Position numbers and translations under genes: made by a program
The notes under the pieces: generated by a model
The model's input: the letters and a program-made list of their open reading frames with translations, nothing else
Told to the model about the DNA's origin: nothing
Database searches by the model: none
Assembly (NCBI RefSeq): GCF_002368115.1
Contig: NZ_AP018316.1
Coordinates: 2,322,927-2,386,926 of the forward strand
Direction: 5' to 3'
DNA: 64,000 nt
Source of the DNA: Dolichospermum compactum NIES-806
GTDB lineage: Bacteria > Cyanobacteriota > Cyanobacteriia > Cyanobacteriales > Nostocaceae
Shown here: positions 17,697-25,280 of the stretch, piece after piece
How the letters are laid out: every line of letters starts with the position of its first letter
Position numbering within the stretch: position 1 is the stretch's first letter

Positions 17697-18989
17697 TTAA
17701 TATTTTGCAGTTTGACAAGCTTTGTCCATCATTTCTTTTGCTAATGGATGATAACCATTATTATTTAAAAATGCTAAAATTGACTCTTTTACTTGATAAC
17801 TAATTGCTTCTCCTGTTGTGACTAATCTAGCAAAATGTTCACAGTTCCAACCTAATAACCCATAATCCCAATTTTTGAACAATTCATAAGCAATTAAACA
17901 TCTATCAAGGACTTCTTTTTTAGGCAATAATGTCACCGATTCCACTCTATATGATACTGTCGGAATTCGGAATACAGCAAATCCATTTCCACCAAAGTTA
18001 AAAGCATGGGTATCAGAGATAGTTATATGGTAGTGCAATGCAAGATCGGAGCTACTTTCTTTATGATGAATTAGCAATCCTGCTTTAGGACTTTTATAAT
18101 CAACATGAGTTTTAAACTCGCGAATAATCTTATCTTCAATAATTTGCGTGGCTGAAAGAATAGTAATATTGCTGGTTTTTTGGATATTCAAAAGAGATAA
18201 CCACTCATTTATTGACTGCGGACGATTTTCCGGCTTTATTTCCATTCCTTTAATTATTGCATGATTAACGCGATCGCCAATACTAGAATTTATCTTTTTT
18301 GCTTCTGCCAATTCTGTACCAATAGCTCTCATTGGTGCTATAGTTGGTAATTCTCCAGTTAACACAGAATACAACGTTGCAGCTAAAGCATAAACATCTG
18401 TAAATTCTCCCCGTTTTGCTCTAGCATCATATTGTTCAATTGGTGCAAAACCATCAGACAATATTTTGGTATGGGTTTTAGTTAAATTCGGTGTAAATTC
18501 TCGCGCAATCCCAAAATCAATTAACACGGCTTCTGATTTACCAGAACGCAACATGATATTTTGTGGTTTAATATCTCGATGTAATAATCCATTATCATGA
18601 ACTACAGTCAATGCTGATCCAATTTGCTGAATATATCCTAATGCTTCAGATTCAGATAAAATACCTTGATTTTCTACTACAGTTCCTAAATCTTCCCTAT
18701 CAATATATTCCATTACCATACACCAAAGATCATTTTCATGAATGACTTCGTAAATTTGGACAATATGAGGATGACTACATTTTGCTAATTTAATGGCTTC
18801 ATTGAGAAAGTCTTGTTGAAATTTAGCAAAATCAGCACGTTTTTGGATTACATCATTTAAAGTTTTGATAACAACGAAATTTCCATGATTATCTCTAGCG
18901 CGATAAGTGATACCAAAACCACCTTCACCTAATTCTTTTTCTATGGTATATTTACCATTTTTTAATTGCTGTCCTGACAACCAAGCCAT
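17697..18989 (-). CDS. Ser/Thr protein kinase fused to a C-terminal LRAT-like domain
   Basis: Residues 12-265 form a complete kinase: GEGGFGITY (21-29), Lys42, HRD 137-139 (LLHRDIKPQNIML), DFG 158-160 and an activation segment with GFAPIEQY. From about residue 295 a different domain follows, with LALHYHITISDTHAFNFGG and WNCEHFARLVTTG (Cys383, His385). An N-C-E-H-F block preceded by a His-containing strand is the pattern of LRAT/NlpC-P60-type thiol hydrolase-acyltransferases, in which His and Cys are catalytic. The fused domain may act on lipids or be the kinase's sensor or effector. No transmembrane segment is obvious. The kinase is certain, the LRAT assignment probable. Confidence 0.85.
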   Translation of the reverse strand: MAWLSGQQLKNGKYTIEKELGEGGFGITYRARDNHGNFVVIKTLNDVIQKRADFAKFQQDFLNEAIKLAKCSHPHIVQIYEVIHENDLWCMVMEYIDREDLGTVVENQGILSESEALGYIQQIGSALTVVHDNGLLHRDIKPQNIMLRSGKSEAVLIDFGIAREFTPNLTKTHTKILSDGFAPIEQYDARAKRGEFTDVYALAATLYSVLTGELPTIAPMRAIGTELAEAKKINSSIGDRVNHAIIKGMEIKPENRPQSINEWLSLLNIQKTSNITILSATQIIEDKIIREFKTHVDYKSPKAGLLIHHKESSSDLALHYHITISDTHAFNFGGNGFAVFRIPTVSYRVESVTLLPKKEVLDRCLIAYELFKNWDYGLLGWNCEHFARLVTTGEAISYQVKESILAFLNNNGYHPLAKEMMDKACQTAKY

Positions 18990-19069
18990 AATCTGTAAAC
19001 TTATAAATCTATAAGTTCATTTTGGCACAATATTTGCCGTAATTGACAATCTCATGCTTAGATAAAAAT

Positions 19070-19222
19070 TATCCGATGACTGCTAATAACAATCTAAAAT
19101 TTCTTTAGGAATGCCCTTTAAATCTGATTCAGCAGGCCGTTTTGCAAATTGTTCGTGACTATAAATCCACACAAGCTTAATTACAAAATCATTTGTATTA
19201 CAGCGATTTCCAATCATATAAG
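19070..19222 (-). other. Possible gene remnant downstream of the SocA-like pseudogene
   Basis: The minus strand reads DVAYMIGNRCNTNDFVIKLV and then WIYSHEQFAKRPAESDLKGI PKEILDCY before a stop near 19079-19081. It has no start of its own and begins where a family-D palindrome (19233-19283) interrupts the sequence. It may be the tail of a toxin or other small protein cut by that repeat. I cannot identify it. Confidence 0.3.
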
Positions 19223-19232
19223 CTACATCTTA

Positions 19233-19283
19233 GCCCCCTCATCGCTTGCGGGGAGGGGGTTGGGGGTGGGGTTCTTGTTCCAG
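19233..19283. repeat. Palindromic repeat, family D copy 2
   Basis: AGCCCCCTCATCGCTTGCGG followed by GGAGGGGGTTGGGGGTGGGGTTCTTG matches the arms of the repeat at 11590-11716 and the copy at 55628-55677. On the minus strand it is translated as NPTPNPLPASDEGA at the end of the SocA-like frame. Confidence 0.75.
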
Positions 19284-19645
19284 GTTTGATGACAATTTGC
19301 TGTAACTAAATACATTAATCTAATTGCGTCCTTTAAAACTTGTCGCATGACAATTTGATAGCCTGGATGATCACGTTCTATCTGTTCTAATTTTTCATAT
19401 CCTAATACTTTTAAATCTTCCAGTAAAATTACTGTAGTTGAAGCAGCTTCAGGAAGTAACCCCTTACGTGCTTTCTTCCAAGGAAATTCTAAATGAGTCA
19501 TATCACTTAAACGATAAGCATGATAGCCCCCAAAATATTCCCATACTGCTTCTAGTAGTTGTTTGTTATCTTCAGATATTTCTGATAATGATTTTTGACT
19601 AAGTATAGGTAATTGTTTGGCTTCAAATTCGCTATAAAATCTATA

Positions 19646-19838
19646 ACCTACCTTCCGCACCCTAAACTGTCACACAACGAAAATTGGTCGTTTGGAGATT
19701 TGGTTTTAGCGAACTGCTTGCAGCAGCGCTTCGCTATCGCCTACCAATATTTCTTGGTTTTGGTACAAAATACAACATTAAATGGGGATAAAAATCAGAA
19801 AAAACCGATTGTGACACCGGGGGGTGCGGAATGTGGGC
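19646..19838. mobile_element. 193-bp miniature inverted-repeat element (family B, copy 1)
   Basis: Terminal inverted repeats are ACCTACCTTCCGCACCC on the left and GCCCACATTCCGCACCCC (reverse of the right end). TATA is present on both sides (19642-19645 and 19839-19842) and looks like the target duplication. The left 110 bases match, inverted, the right end of the element at 39532-39986. No protein is encoded, so movement would need a transposase elsewhere. Confidence 0.8.
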
Positions 19839-20037
19839 TATAAGCAGGTGGACATACAGGACTATACCGCCATGCATGTATCTCTTCTGCAAATAATGGC
19901 TCATCATACATTACTAAATGCAAACTTTGAGCATACTATAAAAGCTTTTGAGATTTCATGTTTGTCATTTCTGCTTCTATACCATCTGTATAAGCTTTCA
20001 TAATAAAGTAGCGAGCTACAGTTAGACAATCAATCAT

Positions 20038-20434
20038 AATCAAACTCGCAAATCCAAATAAACTGACTACAATAAACTAGCTATACTTTGCAAGGTCACA
20101 ATTTGAGCTTTTGCCTAAAGGGAATATATGGATGTGAAAACGCAAGTTATGACCTTCTCAAGTATATCCAAATAATTTTTAACAACACCACACACGTCTT
20201 AAATTATAGTTTAAACTAGACTTTTTAGTACATTTTTACTAAAAAGTCCCATTAATAGACTCTTCAACCTAAACCATGTTCTTGATATTTATTATCAAAA
20301 TAACAATATTTGTGACAATTACGCTAGAATTATTAAAGGTTCGTTACAGATTTGGCAAATCATGTACACTTCTGTTAAAACAACCGAAAATTAGCTTCTT
20401 AATCTAAAAACCTTAAAGTTTACCGAAACCCTCT
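20038..20434. other. Intergenic region upstream of typA
   Basis: About 400 bases separate the SocA-like remnant from typA. The only clear structure is the perfect inverted repeat at 20219-20248, described separately. No gene was found on either strand. Confidence 0.4.
20219..20248. promoter_or_regulatory. Perfect 12-bp inverted repeat upstream of typA
   Basis: GACTTTTTAGTA, a 6-base loop CATTTT, then TACTAAAAAGTC. It lies 186 bases before the typA start codon. It could be a terminator-like hairpin or an operator for a dimeric regulator; being AT-rich it is a weak RNA hairpin, which slightly favours an operator. Confidence 0.4.
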
Positions 20435-22225
20435 ATGACGCTCCCAATTCGTAACGTCGCCATTATCGCCCACGTTGACCATGGTAAAACCACCCTTGTT
20501 GACGCTCTCCTCAAACAGTCCGGCATTTTCCGCGAAGGCGAAGACGTTCCGGATTGTGTTATGGACTCCAATGATTTGGAGAGGGAACGAGGCATTACAA
20601 TTCTTTCTAAAAATACAGCGGTTCGTTACAAAGACACTCTGATTAATATTGTTGATACCCCTGGACACGCTGACTTCGGTGGAGAAGTGGAACGGGTACT
20701 CGGCATGGTGGACGGTTGTATTCTGATTGTTGATGCCAACGAAGGTCCAATGCCCCAAACCCGCTTTGTGTTGAAAAAGGCTTTGGAAAAAGGTTTGCGT
20801 CCTATCGTTGTTATTAACAAGATTGACCGGGGACAAGCTGACCCCCACGTTGCTGTTGATAAGGTTTTGGATCTGTTCTTAGAATTAGGTGCAGATGAAG
20901 ACCAATGCGACTTTAAATATCTATTCGCTTCCGGTATGGCTGGTTTCGCTAAAGAAACTTTGGAAGAGGAAGGGGTAGATATGCAGCCCCTATTTAATGC
21001 TATTCTCCGTCACGTCCCCGCACCTGTGGGAGATCCTAACAAGCCTCTGCAATTGCAAGTGACTACCCTAGATTATTCTGAGTATTTAGGACGGATTATC
21101 ATTGGTAAAATCCATAATGGAACTATCCGCGCTGGACAACAAGCTGCTTTGGTAGTAGAAGATGGCAGCATTGTTAAGGGCAAAATTACCAAGTTGATGG
21201 GATTTGAAGGTCTGAAGCGGATAGAGATGGAAGAGGCTACTGCAGGTTATATTGTGGCTGTAGCTGGTTTTGCTGATGCTTATATTGGTGAAACTATTAC
21301 AGATCCTAATGAACCTCTGGCTCTACCATTAATTAAGGTGGATGAACCAACTTTACAAATGACCTTCTGGGTGAATGATTCGCCTTTTGCTGGTCAAGAA
21401 GGTAAATTGGTAACATCTCGCCAAATCCGCGATCGCCTATACCGCGAATTAGAAACCAACGTAGCTTTGCGCGTTGAAGACACCGACTCTCCCGATAAAT
21501 TCCTGGTTTCTGGTCGGGGTGAATTACACCTGGGTATCTTAATCGAAACCATGCGTCGTGAAGGTTTTGAGTTCCAAGTATCCCAACCTCAAGTAATTTA
21601 CCGCACAGTTAACGGTCAACCTTGCGAACCTTTTGAACTTCTAGCATTAGACGTTCCCGCCGATGCAGTTGGTAGCTGTATCGAACGCTTAGGACAACGG
21701 AAAGCGGAAATGCAAGATATGCAGCCAGGTGGAGGCGATCGCACTCAACTAGAGTTTATCGTTGCTGCACGTGGTTTAATCGGTTTCCGGGGTGAATTCA
21801 TGCGAATGACTCGCGGTGAAGGCATCATGAACCACAGTTTCCTTGATTATCGTCCCCTGTGCGGTGACATTGAAGCCCGCAACAAAGGTGTTCTCATCTC
21901 CTTTGAAGAAGGTGTTTCTACATCCTACGCCATGAAAAACTGTGAAGATAGAGGCGTATTCTTCATCAGTGAAGGAACAAAAGTTTACAAAGGCATGATT
22001 ATTGGTGAACATAATCGCCCCCAAGATTTGGAATTGAACGTTTGTAAAACTAAGCAGTTAACCAACCACCGGTCATCTGGTGGTGAAGAACTGACTCAGT
22101 TACAAACACCCGTAGACATGAATTTGGAACGGGCTTTGGAATACATTGCTCAAGATGAATTGGTGGAAGTTACACCTGAATCTATTCGTCTTCGCAAGAT
22201 GTCTAAGAAATTGGTGAAACGCTAA
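20435..22225 (+). CDS. typA: Translational GTPase TypA/BipA
   Basis: The 596-residue ribosome-associated GTPase belongs to the EF-G superfamily and acts in 50S assembly and stress adaptation. G1 is AHVDHGKTT (residues 12-20), switch I carries RERGITI, G3 is DTPGHADFGGEVERVL, and G4 is NKIDR. Domain II and the TypA-specific C-terminal domain (RGLIGFRGEFMRMTRGEGIM, RSSGGEELTQL) are complete. Length is normal. The start context shows no strong Shine-Dalgarno sequence. Confidence 0.97.
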   Translation: MTLPIRNVAIIAHVDHGKTTLVDALLKQSGIFREGEDVPDCVMDSNDLERERGITILSKNTAVRYKDTLINIVDTPGHADFGGEVERVLGMVDGCILIVDANEGPMPQTRFVLKKALEKGLRPIVVINKIDRGQADPHVAVDKVLDLFLELGADEDQCDFKYLFASGMAGFAKETLEEEGVDMQPLFNAILRHVPAPVGDPNKPLQLQVTTLDYSEYLGRIIIGKIHNGTIRAGQQAALVVEDGSIVKGKITKLMGFEGLKRIEMEEATAGYIVAVAGFADAYIGETITDPNEPLALPLIKVDEPTLQMTFWVNDSPFAGQEGKLVTSRQIRDRLYRELETNVALRVEDTDSPDKFLVSGRGELHLGILIETMRREGFEFQVSQPQVIYRTVNGQPCEPFELLALDVPADAVGSCIERLGQRKAEMQDMQPGGGDRTQLEFIVAARGLIGFRGEFMRMTRGEGIMNHSFLDYRPLCGDIEARNKGVLISFEEGVSTSYAMKNCEDRGVFFISEGTKVYKGMIIGEHNRPQDLELNVCKTKQLTNHRSSGGEELTQLQTPVDMNLERALEYIAQDELVEVTPESIRLRKMSKKLVKR

Positions 22226-22234
22226 TATCTGTAG

Positions 22235-22253
22235 GGGTGGGGTTTCCCCACCC
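22235..22253 (+). terminator. Probable hairpin terminator after typA
   Basis: GGGTGGGG-TTT-CCCCACCC forms an 8-bp GC-rich stem 9 bases past the typA stop. No long T-tract follows, so it could also be one of the GC-rich dispersed palindromes. Confidence 0.45.
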
Positions 22254-22331
22254 TGATTAAATTCATTCACAAATATTGATGCAATCCTTGTGAAAGGGTT
22301 GTAATTTTTTTATTATGATTTCTATTAGTTA

Positions 22332-22544
22332 GGGCTTGCTGAATAAACTGAAAACCTAGATATATTAAGAGTTGGTGGGTTAAAAAAGTGAATCAGGTGC
22401 AAGGAATTAGCATTGAACTTTTGATTTACCTATCATGTTTCAAATTCGAGACTATTCTTATCTCCTTCTAATTCTTTCTCCTGACTCCTAGCCCATGACT
22501 TACGTCACGCTGCCCTATCACGAAAAGAATTTTTCAGCGACCCC
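22332..22544. mobile_element. 213-bp miniature element with GGGCTTGCTGAA-type ends
   Basis: The left end GGGCTTGCTGAATAA and the inverted right end GGGGTCGCTGAAAAA agree at 12 of 15 positions. TAGTTA occurs directly on both sides (22326-22331 and 22545-22550) as a likely target duplication. The interior codes for nothing recognisable. It resembles non-autonomous derivatives of cyanobacterial insertion sequences. Confidence 0.55.
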
Positions 22545-22554
22545 TAGTTAGATG

Positions 22555-22643
22555 GTAGGTTGGGTTAAGCGACAGCACAACCCAACAAAGATTTGAATAA
22601 TTACGTTTAATAATGTTTGGTTTACTTTGTAAACCCAACCTAC
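22555..22643. repeat. GTAGGTTGGGTT inverted repeat
   Basis: GTAGGTTGGGTT (22555-22566) is perfectly repeated as AACCCAACCTAC (22632-22643), with two internal partial copies. This is a common dispersed cyanobacterial palindrome. With the neighbouring element it fills the 600-base gap before the GAF-domain gene. Confidence 0.7.
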
Positions 22644-22826
22644 ATTTCCTTAGGCTAAAAGTATTGTGTTGAGTAGAATTGATGAGCAAAACAACTATTA
22701 GTTAATTTTTTGTTCTCCATTATTGATTGTAGTCAAAAATTTGGGAATGCTTAGAAATAGGGATGAAATAACCTCTAGGGGTTGTGCAAATTCACATATC
22801 AAGTAGTTATCAAGCTAATAATCACA

Positions 22827-24332
22827 ATGGTAAATTCAAAAAATAAATTATTTACTCCCCGAAATGATGGAAATTCTGTAAATACAAAAGAACAACAACG
22901 CCTACAAGCATTATTGAATCTGGGTTTGCAACAATCAGAAATGATTCCAGTATTTGAAGAAGCTGCTCAAACTGCTGCTCACTTTTTAGAAGTGGAAATT
23001 TCTATTTTAGGATTTATTGATCAAAAATTTCATTGGTTCAAATCAGCGGTGGGCTTATCTCGGTTAGGATTAATGAATGATTTAGCTTCTAAACGCCAAC
23101 TTTTACGTCGGGAGTCATTTTGTTCTCAGGTAGTAGAAACTTCGCAAGTAGTAATTATTAATGATGTCAGACAAGAAACAAATTCTGGGCTTAAAGATAG
23201 TATTTTAGTCAAGAATTATGGTATTAGTGCATATTTGGGAGTGCCTTTAATTGATGCCAGTGGTAACTGCTTAGGTACATTAGCAGTTATGGATCGTCAG
23301 CCTCATAATTTTACAACCCGTGATATTGAATTTTTACAAATAATTGCGCGTTGGAGCATGAGTGAATTTGAGCGCAACCGATTATTACAAAACAATCTAG
23401 CAGCACAGAATACTCAGTCTAACCGCCCATCTCCACTTTTAGAAGAGCCAATAATTGACTTGAAAATTGTTCCTCCCACTGTAGAAACAGACTTTGATTT
23501 CACTCAACAAATTAAATTAGAACTGTTAAACCAGCTAACTCAAGAGTTACGCACACCATTAACATCTATATTAGGTATGGCGGGTGTCTTAGGAAGAGAA
23601 ATTTATGGTCCTTTGACAACCAAGCAGAAAGAATATCTAGCAATTGTTCAACATAGTGGCAAGTATTTACTTTCTTTAGTTAATGAAATTACTGAATTAG
23701 ACCCAACTAATAAGAATTATCACCTGCTAAATTTAGTTCCTGTAGATATTGAAATGCTCTGTCAACAGGCTATTAATTCCTTAGAGGAATTAGCTGTCCG
23801 TCGTGAGCAAAATATTCGTTTATCCATAGAACCAGGACGCAATCGCCTTTTATCTTTAGATAAGGATAAGGTGCGACAAATTTTGTACAGTTTAATTTTC
23901 AGCGTGATTCAAATTTACGCTCTGGGTAGTATGATCAGAATTCACGTTGCTTATAAAGCAGATACGCTAAATCTAACTGTGTGGGTATCTCACTCTTACT
24001 TAAGAGCTCATGTTACTGATTATGATTCTTGTTTTTACCTAAATTCTTCGCCAATACAGGCTGCGGCAGATGAGCAGACAAATGATTATGTTAAGCCAGA
24101 AAATTACCTAAATTTACCTGATTTTTGTTCAGATATTTTCAGTAATGCGTTATTCCAAAAAACTGGAAAGTTATCTGCTAATATTTCTCGTGAGAAATTA
24201 GGACTTTTGTTAAGTTGTCATTTAGCTGGATTACATCATGGACAAATTTCCATTCAAGGTTCAGTGGAGTCAGGATACCGTTATATAGTATCTTTGCCAT
24301 TAAAGTTTGCGACTTCTTCAGCAAGTAGTTAA
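22827..24332 (+). CDS. GAF-domain histidine-kinase-like protein lacking the phospho-acceptor histidine
   Basis: The 501-residue protein (start taken at ATG 22827; a GTG at 22782 would add 15 residues) has a GAF domain from about residue 25 to 175 with a FCSQVVETSQVVIINDVRQE motif, then a HisKA/HATPase-like half. The H-box reads LTQELRTPLTSILG, so the usual His is Gln. In the ATPase part the N-box is LIFSVIQIYALG, without the Asn, and no DxGxG is present; only the end (KLGLLLSCHLAGLHHGQISI, YRYIVSLPL) keeps G2-box character. It should not autophosphorylate in the standard way. It may bind a ligand through GAF and regulate a partner. No response regulator is adjacent. Confidence 0.8.
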   Translation: MVNSKNKLFTPRNDGNSVNTKEQQRLQALLNLGLQQSEMIPVFEEAAQTAAHFLEVEISILGFIDQKFHWFKSAVGLSRLGLMNDLASKRQLLRRESFCSQVVETSQVVIINDVRQETNSGLKDSILVKNYGISAYLGVPLIDASGNCLGTLAVMDRQPHNFTTRDIEFLQIIARWSMSEFERNRLLQNNLAAQNTQSNRPSPLLEEPIIDLKIVPPTVETDFDFTQQIKLELLNQLTQELRTPLTSILGMAGVLGREIYGPLTTKQKEYLAIVQHSGKYLLSLVNEITELDPTNKNYHLLNLVPVDIEMLCQQAINSLEELAVRREQNIRLSIEPGRNRLLSLDKDKVRQILYSLIFSVIQIYALGSMIRIHVAYKADTLNLTVWVSHSYLRAHVTDYDSCFYLNSSPIQAAADEQTNDYVKPENYLNLPDFCSDIFSNALFQKTGKLSANISREKLGLLLSCHLAGLHHGQISIQGSVESGYRYIVSLPLKFATSSASS

Positions 24333-24559
24333 GGAAGTTTCATAACTGGCTAAATATGAATTTAAATGATTACTTGATTACGCTGATATTTTTGAGAGTT
24401 TTTGTCTTTGTTTAGGTAAAGTTCTGATGAAAAAAGGTTGTAATCAAAAATCCAAAATTCAGCCAGTAATACTTCTGATTCATTACTTTTATCTTTTATA
24501 CGATTCAATGAATTTTATGAGAATTTGTCCGGCGATCGCATTTCGTGAACACAAAAATG

Positions 24560-24582
24560 TACCCCCATTAACGTTGGGGGTA
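24560..24582. terminator. Hairpin between convergent genes
   Basis: TACCCCCA-TTAACG-TTGGGGGTA forms an 8-base GC-rich stem just outside the stop codon of the DUF4276 gene (minus strand) and after the GAF gene. It probably terminates transcription arriving from either side. Confidence 0.45.
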
Positions 24583-24590
24583 TCAATGCC

Positions 24591-25280
24591 TTATTTACCC
24601 AATAATTCGAGTCGTAATAGCCATGAATTAAAATGAGGGCATTTATTCCGAATTACTTCTAGTCCAATTGATTCAGCTAATAGTGGTCCATAAGTAGATT
24701 TTGCTCTTTCATAATCAGGAAATTGGGCAATAATACGTTTACTGGGGGCTGTTTCCTTGCTATCATTAATCAACTCAGGAGTTTCATATTTATCGGTAAT
24801 ACGCTTGAGTTCTTCAACTTCGTTTGAGCATTTATCATAAAAGGACTCAAAACAAGTAGGATCAGAAAAAAGATAAGCCTCGTATTCATGCAATTGAATG
24901 TACGGGACGAATCGCCGATCATTAATGTCATCAGCAAAGCTTTTCTCCAAAAACTCGACTCGTTTGATGGGATTTTGGCGCATAATTTCAGCTTCAGCTA
25001 ATCCCGGAAAATTATAATGAATTGCATACAAATCAATCATGGTGGTAAAAAATACATTAGCTCCCTTCTCCTGCTTGAGAAAACGCAAAATGTCGTCCCT
25101 CATGGGCTGATAGTCACCATAACCACTACCACCACGATGAGCTTTACCCTTTTTTATTGAGTGAGCAATCAGTATAATCTTGTCCAAAAAAACACCGTAT
25201 TGAGCAAGGTGTGGCTTCAAGATGTTATCAGCAAATGTTTGTTCAGTTGGTCCTTCTGCAAATAAATAGAGTCGTATCAT
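24591..25280 (-). CDS. DUF4276 family protein (TOPRIM-like), partner of upstream ATPase
   Basis: The product is 229 residues from the ATG at 25280, which overlaps the last base of the ATPase stop codon (TAATG); the longer frame starting at 25316 is unlikely. It begins MIRLYLFAEGPTEQTFADNI, with the Glu of a TOPRIM-like fold, and has FTTMIDLYAIHYNFPG, where the acidic residue after a hydrophobic strand fits the second TOPRIM acidic motif, then YIQLHEYEAYLFSD. DUF4276 proteins regularly follow AAA-type ATPases and the pair is suspected to act in phage defence like OLD or PARIS nucleases. Metal-dependent nuclease activity is inferred, not shown. Confidence 0.85.
   Translation of the reverse strand: MIRLYLFAEGPTEQTFADNILKPHLAQYGVFLDKIILIAHSIKKGKAHRGGSGYGDYQPMRDDILRFLKQEKGANVFFTTMIDLYAIHYNFPGLAEAEIMRQNPIKRVEFLEKSFADDINDRRFVPYIQLHEYEAYLFSDPTCFESFYDKCSNEVEELKRITDKYETPELINDSKETAPSKRIIAQFPDYERAKSTYGPLLAESIGLEVIRNKCPHFNSWLLRLELLGK

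Larger units (their letters stand above)
19223..20037 (-). pseudogene. SocA/Panacea-domain (DUF4065) antitoxin-like gene, broken by a mobile element and a nonsense codon
   Basis: The N-terminal half reads from ATG at 20037: MIDCLTVARYFIMKAYTDGI, MTNMKSQKLL, then a TAG where the family has Tyr (KLLYYAQ), then YAQSLHLVMYDEPLFAEEIH AWRYSPVCPPAY. At that point a 193-bp element (19646-19838) is inserted. Beyond it the frame resumes as RFYSEFEAKQLPILS, then EVWEYFGG-like VWEYFGGYHAYRLSDMTHLE FPWKKARKG, the typical C-terminal half. Removing the element and one TATA copy restores the frame exactly. The extreme C-terminus (NPTPNPLPASDEG) comes from a second repeat. DUF4065 proteins are antitoxins or adaptor-like partners in toxin-antitoxin systems; this copy should be inactive. 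Confidence 0.8.

Noticed and set aside
24427..24636. 69-codon plus-strand frame
   Set aside because: It runs through a terminator-like hairpin and overlaps the end of the DUF4276 gene; no motif.
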